Positions 6,472-15,700 of a stretch of DNA of 48,593 nucleotides are shown here, piece after piece. Source of the DNA: Candidatus Aminicenantota bacterium (GTDB taxonomy: Bacteria > Acidobacteriota > Aminicenantia > Aminicenantales > UBA4085); the NCBI GenBank assembly GCA_026393865.1, contig JAPKZI010000228.1, positions 1 to 48,593 of the forward strand. The letters are read 5' to 3'. How positions within the stretch are numbered: the first letter of the stretch is position 1; the number at the start of each line of letters is the position of its first letter. Both the position numbers and the translations under genes were made by a program. The notes under the pieces are model-generated. The model did no database searches and was not told where the DNA came from. It worked only from the letters and a program-made list of their open reading frames with translations.

Positions 6472-7755
6472 TCCGCCCTGGTCTTCACGGTCCTGGGAGG
6501 ATTTCCCGAAAGACGGGGCGGGGCGGGACGCCTCGGCGTCGAAGATGTTCAGCCTGATCAATTCCTCGGCCACATAAAACCCGATGATATCGAATGTCTT
6601 CTGCCGGTAATGGACCTCATCCGAGAAAAATTCGAGGGTCTTGGGGATGCGCGGCTCCAGGTCGATCAGGGCAATGTCCCTCTGCCGGGCGATCTCCCGC
6701 AGGGCATCATTATAGGCCTTCATCCCCCGGACGGCCGTGGCCACGGACCAGCGCTTGCCCTTGCCGATCGCTTCGGTGTTAACCATGTGAAAGGCGGCTT
6801 TTTCTTCGGCGGTGAACTGGTCCTTCAGCAAATAGGGTTGGGTCATTAAGACCACTCTGGTTCCGTCGGTTTCCGCCAGATCGATGAGGCTGTTGATATT
6901 TCTTTTGAAGGGGACCAAGCCCGGGAAATCCGTCTGGTCGATGACCTGGCGAGGCTTCGCGTACCAGAAATCACCAAGCATCTCCAGGATCGTTTCCGGG
7001 AGGCTCCGGCGGCTGACGAGATTTTTCAGCGGTCCGTAGAAGTGGCCGTAGTCCTCTCGGAACGGCCCGCGGCTGAAGTAGGAAAAATCCGCGTTTTGGA
7101 GGAGGTCGTTGATGGCATGCATGACCAGAACGGCCCGGGGTCTGACGGACCGTAAATTCACGGCGTAGTTCATCAGGGAATGAAGGGACGTGTACCACAT
7201 CATCCCCATGTTCAGCACATCGATCTTTTCATTTTCGTACCGGCGGCGCAAGGCCGCTTCGACCCGGGAAGGCCAGTCGCGGCCGGCCGGATCCTTGAAC
7301 TGCGTGGTCGACCCTCCGAGGCACATCAGGACCGAGCGGCCTGGGGCCGCGGTCCGGTAAGAGTCCGGAAGCCGGGGCGGATTGAGCTGAAAATAGGGAT
7401 GATACTCCTGCAGCTTGACCGGCCCGCGGAGCGCCTTCTCATAAAAATATGTGACGAACGGATAAACCAAAAAGAGCCCCAGAATGATCCCGGCGAAGGG
7501 GAGCATCGCCTGGCCGGGGGACAGTTTTCCTTTTTTCACGCTTCGATAGAGCCGGAGGATTCCAAGGACGCTCAGGGGAACCAAGATCCGCGCGCCCCAA
7601 GAGATCAGGCCCACATAGAAGGGCTTGAAACGCGCCAGGGCCTCAGGATCCGGGAAATAGAAACCGACATAAACATATCCGGCCAAAGAAAGAAAAAGCA
7701 GGAGGATAATGAGTTCACGGCGGGAAGGCTTCGTTTTTCCGAGGCGATCGCTCAT
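6457..7755 (-). CDS. Membrane-anchored SGNH/GDSL hydrolase-like protein
   Basis: A 432-residue protein with three hydrophobic helices in the first 125 residues (around RRELIILLLFLSLAGYVYVG, GLISWGARILVPLSVLGI and MLPFAGIILGLFLVY). An SGNH-fold domain follows: block I CLGGSTTQ with the nucleophile Ser, block III HAINDL, and block V DEVHY with the Asp/His pair. Such proteins often act on acyl groups of envelope polysaccharides; the substrate here is not known. The stop is TAG. It is convergent with smpB and stands alone on its side of an 85-nt gap from pdxA. Confidence 0.8.
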   Translation of the reverse strand: MSDRLGKTKPSRRELIILLLFLSLAGYVYVGFYFPDPEALARFKPFYVGLISWGARILVPLSVLGILRLYRSVKKGKLSPGQAMLPFAGIILGLFLVYPFVTYFYEKALRGPVKLQEYHPYFQLNPPRLPDSYRTAAPGRSVLMCLGGSTTQFKDPAGRDWPSRVEAALRRRYENEKIDVLNMGMMWYTSLHSLMNYAVNLRSVRPRAVLVMHAINDLLQNADFSYFSRGPFREDYGHFYGPLKNLVSRRSLPETILEMLGDFWYAKPRQVIDQTDFPGLVPFKRNINSLIDLAETDGTRVVLMTQPYLLKDQFTAEEKAAFHMVNTEAIGKGKRWSVATAVRGMKAYNDALREIARQRDIALIDLEPRIPKTLEFFSDEVHYRQKTFDIIGFYVAEELIRLNIFDAEASRPAPSFGKSSQDREDQGGKSEA

Positions 7756-7840
7756 GGGTCGCGTTTAAGCTTATCGCCGGTCTGGATTCCAAGTCAAGGA
7801 GAACGGTTCATCGATAGGGGCGGGGGAAGTTCGCCGGGGA

Positions 7841-8788
7841 TTACCGTCCGCCCAGCGACAGATCTCCGGCCAAACGGATGGCCTCCCGCAGACTGCGGGG
7901 ATCGGCCAGATTCTTTCCGGCGATGTCGAAGGCCGTGCCGTGGTCGGGCGAGGTCCGGACGAAGGGCAGGCCGAGGGTGACGTTGACCCCCGACTCGAAG
8001 GCCGCCAGCTTGAACGGGATCAATCCCTGGTCATGATAGAGGGCGATGACGATCCTCTCCGGGTGGCCGAGGGCGCCGCGAAAAACGACGTCGGGCGGAT
8101 AAGGACCGCTGATCCTCATTCCCGAGGCCCGCGCTTCTTCGATGGCGGGAAGGAGCGCGTCCCTTTCCTCGTTTCCGAGCAACCCGTCTTCTCCGGCGTG
8201 GGGATTCAAGCCCGCGACAAGGAACTCGAAGGCCTCCGGCCGGACCTTCTCCAGGCCGTCGCGGAGGACGCGGAAAAAGCGCTCGCAATTCTTCCTTGTC
8301 ACGAGGGCGACAGCTTCTTTGAGAGGGCGGTGGTGGCTGAGAAGGGCGACCTTCATCGCCTCGGACCAGAAGGTCATGACGGCTCCGGGATAGAGCTGTT
8401 CAAGATAATCCGTGTGGCCGCGCCAGGAAATCCCGGCCAGTCCCCAGGCACGCTTGGAGACGGGGGCCGTCACGATCGCCGCGAGCTCGCCCTTCCGCGC
8501 GGATTCGACGGCCTCCCGGAAGTACCGAAAGGACGCGTCGCCGTTGTCCCTGTCGGGCGCTCCCTTTTTTGCCGCGCTCCGCGGATAGGGGATATCCCGG
8601 ATCGTCAACTTTGTCCGTTCGAGCTTCAGACCGAGAATCTCCTCCATATCCTCCAAGACGGCCATCGACCCGAAAAGGACGTATTCCGCGGCAGGCAGGG
8701 AGGCTAGGTCCGAGAGGGATTTGAGGACGATCTCAGGGCCGATGCCGCCGGGATCCCCGAACGTGATCCCGATCCGGGAAAGGCTCAT
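7841..8788 (-). CDS. pdxA: 4-hydroxythreonine-4-phosphate dehydrogenase
   Basis: A 315-residue PdxA, the NAD-dependent enzyme that oxidises 4-phosphohydroxy-L-threonine in the DXP-dependent route to pyridoxal phosphate. Family motifs are clear: ITFGDPGGIGPEIVLKSL at the N-terminus, GHTDYLEQLY with a metal-ligand His, the ALYHDQGLIPFK block with another His, and RTSPDHGTAFDIAG near the C-terminus. The start overlaps the stop of the hfq-like gene as ATGA, so the two are translationally coupled. Length is normal. Confidence 0.95.
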   Translation of the reverse strand: MSLSRIGITFGDPGGIGPEIVLKSLSDLASLPAAEYVLFGSMAVLEDMEEILGLKLERTKLTIRDIPYPRSAAKKGAPDRDNGDASFRYFREAVESARKGELAAIVTAPVSKRAWGLAGISWRGHTDYLEQLYPGAVMTFWSEAMKVALLSHHRPLKEAVALVTRKNCERFFRVLRDGLEKVRPEAFEFLVAGLNPHAGEDGLLGNEERDALLPAIEEARASGMRISGPYPPDVVFRGALGHPERIVIALYHDQGLIPFKLAAFESGVNVTLGLPFVRTSPDHGTAFDIAGKNLADPRSLREAIRLAGDLSLGGR

Positions 8789-9168
8789 TTCTTGTCGGAG
8801 GTCTCGGCTTCGCCGCCTTCCTTGCCTTCGCTGAGCTTATACATATATTTGATATTGCTCTTGAAGATGAGCAGATTGGGCGCGTTGTCGCGGTTGAGCT
8901 TGATGCAGTTGCGGTCATACCACTCGATGTATCCCTCGATCACCTGGCCGTCGCTGAAGACCACGGCCATCGGCGTTTTCTTGCTCATCTGTTTGAGGTA
9001 GTAGTAATTCTCGGCGGAGGTGTCCGTCGGCGGGTGGATCTTCTTCGGCGGCTGGGGCGGCGCCTGTTGAGGCTGGGGCGGCTGCATCTGGGCTTGTCGG
9101 ACCACTTCCCCGGCCTTGATCTTATCCTTGATCTCCGTGAAATTGGGTCTGATAAGCTTTCTGTTCAT
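8785..9168 (-). CDS. hfq: Hfq-like Sm protein with Pro/Gln-rich N-terminal extension
   Basis: A 127-residue protein. Residues 56-111 read as an Hfq/Sm fold: Sm1 as TPMAVVFSDGQVIEGYIEWY, then NCIKLNR and the Sm2 region LLIFKSNIKYMYK. In E. coli Hfq the Sm2 motif is YKHA; here it is FKSN, so the Lys is kept and the His that stacks on uridine at the proximal face is replaced. The first 50 residues are an unusual extension with a basic helix and a Pro/Gln run (PPQPQQAPPQPP at 30-41). Hfq chaperones small RNA-mRNA pairing. Whether this form does so is not known. It is coupled to pdxA. Confidence 0.75.
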   Translation of the reverse strand: MNRKLIRPNFTEIKDKIKAGEVVRQAQMQPPQPQQAPPQPPKKIHPPTDTSAENYYYLKQMSKKTPMAVVFSDGQVIEGYIEWYDRNCIKLNRDNAPNLLIFKSNIKYMYKLSEGKEGGEAETSDKK

Positions 9169-9226
9169 GAGAAATCTCCCGGTCTTTGAAAAATATCAGA
9201 TTTTTTTCGCTATCGGCTTGATGAGA

Positions 9227-9255
9227 ATGATACCACCAAATGTGGAATTAATCAA
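9227..9255 (-). promoter_or_regulatory. Sigma-70 type promoter of hfq-pdxA
   Basis: On the minus strand TTGATT (9250-9255), a 17-nt spacer, and TATCAT (9227-9232). The predicted leader is about 50 nt. The 102-nt gap 9169-9270 otherwise holds only AT-rich sequence. Confidence 0.55.
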
Positions 9256-9270
9256 AAAATATTTGTGCGG

Positions 9271-9933
9271 TCAGCGGCTCAGGAACGGCTGGAGGGCGGC
9301 CGACCAGTTCGCGGCCATGAGCCGGTAGCCGTCCCGGACCGGGTGGACGCCGGGCAGGAGGTCGGGCCGGTCCAAGAAAAGCTTATGATTGTCGACAAGC
9401 GGAAGCCCTTCTTCCTCCGCGATGGCCCGGACGGCGGGATTGATCTCGCTCTCGACCCGTTTTGCCGACTCCGGCGTGAAGGGAAGGGAAGTGGTCTCGG
9501 GAACGGGCAAAATGGTCGCTAAAAAGATACGAGGAGGCGTCCCGGTCCGGCCGGAAAAGCCGCGAAAGATCGTCACGATCTTTTTCATGTTGCTTTTGAA
9601 AACATCGGCCGGCGTGTGATCGACGTCGACCCGGACGTCGTTGGTGCCGAGCTGGAGGAGGACGAAATCAGGGCGCTCCGCCGCCAGCCGCTCCTTGTTA
9701 TTCTCGAGGAAACGGAGATATTCGCCCGACGTGTTCCCGCTCCGGCCGTAATTGAGGACCTTGGCCCGGATGCCGGCCTTGTTGAGGAGCTGTTGAAGAA
9801 AATGAGGATAAGCCTCGGCGGTGAGGCTGTCGCCGGCGCAGAGGACGATGACGCCCCGCGGAGAGGAGGCGCAGACCGAGATAAAGAACGGCAGGAGAAG
9901 AAGAAGGGAGGTACGGCCGACACGGATCTGCAT
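9271..9933 (-). CDS. Secreted SGNH/GDSL esterase-like protein
   Basis: A 220-residue protein with an N-terminal signal (RTSLLLLLPFFISVCASS) and a single-domain SGNH fold: block I CAGDSLTAEAYP (Ser nucleophile), block II NYGRSGNTSGEY (Gly), block III QLGTNDVR (Asn) and block V PGVHPVRDGY (His). The Asp usually found three residues before that His is Pro here, so a Ser-His dyad or a different acid is implied. The ISVC segment is a poor lipobox, so lipoprotein status is doubtful. Relatives include lysophospholipase/arylesterase TesA-type enzymes. A promoter lies 9 bases before the ATG. Confidence 0.8.
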   Translation of the reverse strand: MQIRVGRTSLLLLLPFFISVCASSPRGVIVLCAGDSLTAEAYPHFLQQLLNKAGIRAKVLNYGRSGNTSGEYLRFLENNKERLAAERPDFVLLQLGTNDVRVDVDHTPADVFKSNMKKIVTIFRGFSGRTGTPPRIFLATILPVPETTSLPFTPESAKRVESEINPAVRAIAEEEGLPLVDNHKLFLDRPDLLPGVHPVRDGYRLMAANWSAALQPFLSR

Positions 9934-9941
9934 CCGAATAT

Positions 9942-9970
9942 ATTATACCGCACGATCGGCCTTCGGACAA
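9942..9970 (-). promoter_or_regulatory. Sigma-70 promoter of secreted SGNH gene, predicted leaderless
   Basis: On the minus strand TTGTCC (9965-9970), a 17-nt spacer and a perfect TATAAT (9942-9947). Only 8 bases lie between the -10 box and the ATG at 9933, the same spacing as at carD, so the message should be leaderless or nearly so. Confidence 0.65.
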
Positions 9971-10010
9971 GAACGGCGGCCTGTCCCGGCGGCCGCGCGA
10001 AGAAATCCGG

Positions 10011-10039
10011 TTGACAAAGCGGCTCGACATTTCTATAAT
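10011..10039 (+). promoter_or_regulatory. Strong sigma-70 promoter of the metal RND operon
   Basis: TTGACA (10011-10016), a 17-nt spacer and TATAAT (10034-10039): both boxes are exact consensus. The predicted start is near 10046, about 10 nt before the first open frame. It is divergent from the promoter at 9942-9970. I see no obvious operator between or over the boxes. Confidence 0.8.
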
Positions 10040-10056
10040 ATCGACTCGGTAATTCG

Positions 10057-10311
10057 TTGAATAAAATATATTTAGTTCTGCTGATCCTGCTCTTCGGAGG
10101 GACCGTCGTCTCCCACGATCTTTTCTGCCACGAGCATTTGCACGAGATCTCCAGCCCCCTCCATTCCCTGTTTGATTCTCCGGCCCCAATCGAGGTCTCG
10201 GCCTTCACCGGCAGCCCTCCGCCGGAGACCACCCTCTCCATCCAGAACGATAAGATCCTTCTTTATGATTATGTCGAAAATATCTTTCATCCCCCCGACC
10301 TTCTTTCCTAA
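10057..10311 (+). CDS. Small secreted His/Cys-rich protein leading the metal efflux operon
   Basis: An 84-residue predicted exported protein, starting at a TTG. The hydrophobic segment IYLVLLILLFGGTVVS is followed directly by HDLFCHEHLHE, a cluster of four His and one Cys suited to soft metal binding, then a Pro/Ser-rich stretch. It is the first gene after a consensus promoter and sits 56 nt ahead of the CusC/CzcC-like gene. A periplasmic metal sensor, a metallochaperone (CusF-like in role, not in sequence) or a leader peptide are all possible. I do not recognise a named family. Confidence 0.55.
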   Translation: MNKIYLVLLILLFGGTVVSHDLFCHEHLHEISSPLHSLFDSPAPIEVSAFTGSPPPETTLSIQNDKILLYDYVENIFHPPDLLS

Positions 10312-10367
10312 GCCCTCCAAAAAATCGCCCTAGGTCTTTGCCCGGAGTCCCTCCTTGGAGGTTAGAG

Positions 10368-11600
10368 ATGAGAAAAATCACATGTTCAATCCTTCTTTTA
10401 TGCAGTGTCATGTTCGCCATCGCCGGCGCGAGTGAAACGCTGACGCTCGAACAGGCGATCCAGACCGCGCTTCAGCGGAATCCCGAGATCCTCTTGGCCC
10501 AAAAGGAACTGGCCGCGGCAATGGGAAAACGGCTGCAGATGACGGCCGTGGCCGATCCGATGCTCGTTTTCAGGGACGAAGGGCTCGCCTTGAACAAGGC
10601 CAAGGACGGCTCCTTCGAAAAGGAATACAGCCTGGGGCTGGAACAAAATCTCGAATTCCCCGGAAAACGGGTCCTGCGGGGAGAGATCGGCCGCATCGGA
10701 GAGGACTTGGCGGCCTTGGCCCTTGACAAGGCCCGCCTCCTCCTCGGCGCCCGAGTGAAAAAAGCCTATTACCAGGCCGTCCTGTCCCGCCGGACGCTCG
10801 AATCCCTGGATCAGGCCTCGTCTCTTCTCGACCGGTTCATGGAAAACCTGGTGATCAAATATCAGGCAGGGGACGCCTCCTACAGCGATGTCCTCAGGGC
10901 CAAGGTCGAAAAAGCCCGGCTCCAAAACCAGATCATCGAGGAACGGAGGGCGGCGACCGCCTATAGGGCGGAGCTGAACATCCTCCTCGGGAATAAGGGC
11001 GACGACGCGGCGGCTCTCGTGACGGATATCGCTTTCGTTCCGCTCCAAAAGGAGCTCACGGCCATCAAAGAGGAGATCCGGACGTCGAGTCCGACCCTCA
11101 AGATGCTCGCCGCGAAGCTCCGGCAGTCCGAAGCGGGGCGGCGGCTGGCCAAAAAGGGCGGGCTCCCGGACTTTTCGCTGGGCCTCTATTTTCCCAGCCT
11201 CAGGAGCGGCGCCTGGGGTTTCTCGGTCGGGCTCAACCTGCCGGTCTGGCGAACGCGGCGGCAAGGAGAGGTTATGAAGGCGGAAGCGGCGACCGGCCAA
11301 GCCCTGATCTCGCTGGAGGCCGAAGAGCGCCGGCTGATGATCCGGATCGAGAACGCTTACGCCGGGGTCAAGGCGGCCGAGGAACAGGTGAAGCTTTTCG
11401 AACAAAAGCTATTGAAAGACATGGGGGACGAGATCCGCCTCGCCGTCAATCAGTACCAATACGGCAAGATCGAATTTTTCAATCTGCTCGATCTTTACCG
11501 GACCTATGCCGCGACCCAGTTCGAACACTTGAAGGCCCTTTATCAATATCTTTTGGCTTTGTCCGACCTCGAGGTCGCCGGCGAAGAATATACCGACTGA
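10368..11600 (+). CDS. Outer-membrane efflux protein, CusC/CzcC-like (TolC family)
   Basis: A 410-residue TolC-superfamily channel. A signal peptide (MRKITCSILLLCSVMFAIAG) is followed by the first OEP repeat (LTLEQAIQTALQRNPEILLAQ). The long helical hairpins and the second repeat end with the usual ATQFEHLKALYQYLLALSDL. It is shorter than E. coli TolC, as CzcC-type proteins often are. The ATG at 10368 is preceded by TGGAGG. Ten nucleotides separate it from the adaptor gene, so the three proteins form one tripartite pump spanning both membranes. Confidence 0.88.
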   Translation: MRKITCSILLLCSVMFAIAGASETLTLEQAIQTALQRNPEILLAQKELAAAMGKRLQMTAVADPMLVFRDEGLALNKAKDGSFEKEYSLGLEQNLEFPGKRVLRGEIGRIGEDLAALALDKARLLLGARVKKAYYQAVLSRRTLESLDQASSLLDRFMENLVIKYQAGDASYSDVLRAKVEKARLQNQIIEERRAATAYRAELNILLGNKGDDAAALVTDIAFVPLQKELTAIKEEIRTSSPTLKMLAAKLRQSEAGRRLAKKGGLPDFSLGLYFPSLRSGAWGFSVGLNLPVWRTRRQGEVMKAEAATGQALISLEAEERRLMIRIENAYAGVKAAEEQVKLFEQKLLKDMGDEIRLAVNQYQYGKIEFFNLLDLYRTYAATQFEHLKALYQYLLALSDLEVAGEEYTD

Positions 11601-11609
11601 GGAGCTCTC

Positions 11610-12728
11610 ATGAAGAAGCCACGTTCTCTATTCATCATGGCCTTGATCCTGGCCTCTGGATTTTCTCTTTCCGGATGCCGGAACCGGACCGCGGAGGAAG
11701 CGAAACCCCAAGCCGCCGCGGAATCGGCTCCGTCATCGATCACCCTGACGGCGGAGGCCGTCAAAACGGCGGGCATCGAGATCGCGGAAGCCGGGTTCAG
11801 GCCGGTCGTCCGAAAGATCCAGGCCATGGGCGAGCTCATGTTCAATCCCAAGAGGCTGGCCCACATGACGGCCAAGGCCTCCGGAAGGATCGAGCAACTC
11901 CTGGCTTATCAAGGAGATAAGATCCAAAAAGGACAGACCCTATTGACCTTGTACAGCAAGGATTTTCTGACCCTTCAAGGGGAACTTCTCCAAGCGCTCG
12001 AGCAGACGAAGAGATCCGGCGCGGAGCCGGCGGAGAGGACGATGGCCGAGGCGCTGCTGAATTCGGTCAGGAACCGCCTCCGTCTCCTCGACCTCACGGA
12101 CGGAGAGATCGCCGAGATCGAAAGGTCGGGCCTCATCCGGACCGTGCTCGAAGTCCGGGCGCCGATCACGGGGAACATCATCGAAAGCCTAGTCAACTTC
12201 GGCGACTTCGTCGAGTTCGGGGTCGACCTCTTCCGGATCGCCGATCTGTCGACGGTCTGGGCGGATATCCACATCTTCGAAAAGGATCTGGCCAACGTCG
12301 GGCCGGGAAGCGAGGCCGTGATCCGGCTGGGCGCCTATCCCGCCCGGGAACTCAAGGGCCGCCTGTTCCAGATCGGCAACATTGTCGAGGAGAAGACGCG
12401 GACCGTGGAAGGGCGGATCGAGCTGGCCAATCCGGATGGGCGGCTCAAGCCGGGCATGTACCTCGAGGCAGATCTCCAGTCCGCCGCGGACACGACGGCC
12501 CTCTTCGTCCCCGGCGGGGCCGTCCTTGATCTCCAGAACAAGAAGGTCGTCTTCGTCCGGACGGCTCCGAACACGTTCGCTCCGCGCGACGTAGAAATCG
12601 GGCTCGCCCTCGACGGATATGTCGAGATCGTCAAGGGCCTGAAGAGCGGGGAATCCGTGGTCGTCCGCGGCAGCTTCTTCCTGAAGTCCGAGCTGCTGAA
12701 AAAGAGCTTTGGTGAGGACCGGCCATGA
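11610..12728 (+). CDS. RND periplasmic adaptor lipoprotein, CusB/CzcB-like
   Basis: A 372-residue membrane fusion protein that links the inner-membrane RND pump to the TolC-like channel. A lipoprotein signal (ALILASGFSLSGC, lipobox LSGC) is followed by a barrel-sandwich half (MTAKASGRIEQLLAYQGDKI), a helical hairpin (about 125-170), the second half (VRAPITGNIIESLVNFGDFV) and beta-barrel domains (VWADIHIFEKDL). The layout matches CusB/CzcB of heavy-metal pumps. GGAG precedes the ATG. The stop overlaps the next start as ATGA. Confidence 0.9.
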   Translation: MKKPRSLFIMALILASGFSLSGCRNRTAEEAKPQAAAESAPSSITLTAEAVKTAGIEIAEAGFRPVVRKIQAMGELMFNPKRLAHMTAKASGRIEQLLAYQGDKIQKGQTLLTLYSKDFLTLQGELLQALEQTKRSGAEPAERTMAEALLNSVRNRLRLLDLTDGEIAEIERSGLIRTVLEVRAPITGNIIESLVNFGDFVEFGVDLFRIADLSTVWADIHIFEKDLANVGPGSEAVIRLGAYPARELKGRLFQIGNIVEEKTRTVEGRIELANPDGRLKPGMYLEADLQSAADTTALFVPGGAVLDLQNKKVVFVRTAPNTFAPRDVEIGLALDGYVEIVKGLKSGESVVVRGSFFLKSELLKKSFGEDRP

Positions 12729-15700
12729 TCGAACGGTTGATCGCCTTCACCCTGAAGCAACGGCCTCTCGTCGTCATTTGCGTCCTCCTCCTCGTCGCCT
12801 TCGGCGTCTATTCCTTCACCACGCTTCCGATCGACGCGTTCCCCGACGTGACGAACATCCAGGTCGAGGTCCTCTCCTCGGCGGCCGGCCTCTCGCCGCT
12901 CGAGGTCGAAAAATTCGTCACCTACCCGATCGAAATGGTCATGCGCGGGCTGCCTCGCCTCACTCAGCTCCGCTCGGTCTCGAAGTACGCTCTGTCGGTC
13001 GTGACCATCGTCTTCGAGGACGGCGTCGACATCTATTTCGCCCGCCAGCTCGTCCTCGAGCGCCTGATCGAGGCCAAGGACAAGGTCCCATCCGGCGTGG
13101 AGATCTCCATGGGCCCCGTCTCCACCGCCATGGGGGAGATCTATCAGTACACGCTCGAAGGGCCGATGCCCAAGGGCGAGGCGGACAAAACAAGCTACCT
13201 GACGGAGCTGCGGACGATCCAGGACTGGACGCTCGCGCCGATGCTCAAGTCCATCCCCGGCGTCAGCGAGATCAACTCCTTCGGGGGATATATCAAACAA
13301 TACCAGGTCATCGTCGACCCCGACAACCTGCTGAAATACGACCTCTCGTTGAACGAGGCGGCCGAGGCGCTCCGCAAGAACAACCTCAACGTCGGTGGAA
13401 ACGTCCTCCAGCGCCACGCCCAGCAGTATCTCGTCCGCGGCATCGGCCTCCTCCAATCCGTGGACGACATCGGGGCCGTCGTCCTGCGCTCGGAGAAGGG
13501 GACCCCCGTCCTCATGCGCGACGTGGCCGAGATCCGCTCCGGCCAGGCCGTCCGGCAGGGGGCCTCGGTCAAGGATGGGAAAGAGGAGGCCGTCGGCGGC
13601 ATCGTCATGATGCTCCGCGGCAGCAACAGCCGCGAAGTCGTCCGGAGGATCGAAGAGCAAGTCCAGGAGATCAACGCCGGAGAGGTCCTTCCGCTGGGGC
13701 TGAAGATCCAACCCTTTTATGAAAGGTCGGAGATCGTCCGGAACAGCGTCCATACCGTCAGCGAGGCGCTCATCATCGGCTCCCTGTTCGTCGTCTTCGT
13801 CCTGTATCTTTTCCTCCGGAGTTTCCGGGGCGCGTTCATCGTCATCCTGGCCCTCCCTCTGTCGGCCCTGTTCACGTTCATCATGATGCGGCTGGCCGGA
13901 CTCTCGGCGAACCTCATGTCGCTCGGCGGGCTGGCCATCTCCATCGGCATGATCATCGACGCGACCATCATCCAGGTGGAGAATGTCCAGCGCCACCTGG
14001 CCGAAGCGGGGGCGGCGGCGAAGAAGCTGGCCACGGTCTATAAGGCCGTCATCGAGGTCCGCAAACCGAGCATCTTCGGCGAGCTCATCATCGCTCTGAC
14101 CTTCATCCCGATCATCGCCCTGCAAGGGATCGAAGGCAAAATGTTCCTGCCGCTGGCATTTACCTATGTCATCGCCCTATTCGCCTCGCTGGTGCTCTCG
14201 ATCTTCGCCATCCCCGCCTTCTGCCACCTGTTTCTCAAAGCCCGGCAGGAAAAAAGGAGCGTCGTCATCGAGGCGGCCCGATCGGCCTACCTGCCGGTCC
14301 TGCGCTGGGGATTGAACCACAAGGCCGTTCTCCTCGCCGTTTCCGTCCTCCTCCTCGGCGGGTCGCTTCTGCTGGTCCCCCGTCTCGGGACGGAGTTCAT
14401 GCCGATCATGGACGAGGGCGCCTTCGACATGGACTTCCAGTTCCTGCCCGGCATCTCCCTTCCGGAATCCCTGGAGATGAGCCGCAAGGTGGAGGAAAAG
14501 CTCATGACGTTCCCGGAGCTCACGACGATCGTCTCCCGGACCGGGCAGACGGGCCTCGCCCTTGAAGCGCGAGGGGTCGAAAAGACGGGCTATGTGGGCA
14601 TGCTCCGCCCCCGCTCCGAATGGACGTCGGCCAAAACGCGCGAGGAGCTGACCGAAAAGATGCGGGAGGCGATGGAGGACTTCCCCGGCATGGCCTTCTC
14701 CTTCAGCCAACCCATAGCCTGCCGGATCGACGAGCTTGTGGCCGGAACGCGGGCCCAGCTCATCATCAAGCTCTTCGGCGAGGACCTGGACGTCCTCCGG
14801 GACAAGGCCGACGAGATCGCCAAGATCCTGTCCAAGATCCGGGGCACAACCGATCTGGTCGTGGAGAACATCTCCGGTCAGCCCTATATTTCGATCAAGG
14901 TCGACCGGGCCAAGATCGCCCGGTACGGCATCCATGCCGAGGACGTCCAGACGATCGTCGAGACGGCCATCGGCGGGAAGACGGTGACCCAGCTCTTCGA
15001 GGGAGAGAAATATTTCGGCGTCCAGGTCCGTTTTCCGGAGCAGAAACGCGACTCCGTCGAAGCCATCGGAAACATCCTCGTCGCGTCTTCGCAAGGGACC
15101 CGAATTCCCCTGAGCCAGCTCACCGACATCACCACGTCCGAAGGCCCGTCGCAGATCAGCCGCGAATCGGGGGAACGGCGGATCGGCGTCGAATGCAACA
15201 TATCCGGCCGCGACCTCGGCGGCTTCGTGGCCGAGTCCCGCCGTCTGATCCGGACGAAAGTGAAGCTCCCGCCCGGTTATTACCTGACCTGGGGCGGACA
15301 GTTCGAGAACCAGCAGCGGGCCATGCGCCGGCTGGCGGTCATTCTTCCCGTGACAATCGGATTCATTCTTTTCCTGCTGTTCGTGACCTTCGGATCCATG
15401 CGCCTGGCCCTGCTCGTCCTGACGAACCTCCCCTTCGCCCTGATCGGCGGCGTCCTGTCCCTCTATATCGCCGGGCTCTACCTCTCCGTCCCGGCCTCGG
15501 TAGGCTTCATCGCCCTGTTCGGCATCGCCGTGCTCAACGGGATCGTCCTCCTGTCCTACATCACTCAATTGAGGGAGGAGGGGAAATCCCTGCACGAGGC
15601 CATCATCCAGGGATGTTCGAACCGGCTCAGGCCCGTCCTGATGACCGCCTCGATCACCATCTTCAGCCTGGTCCCTCTCCTCTTCGCGACAGGACCGGGA

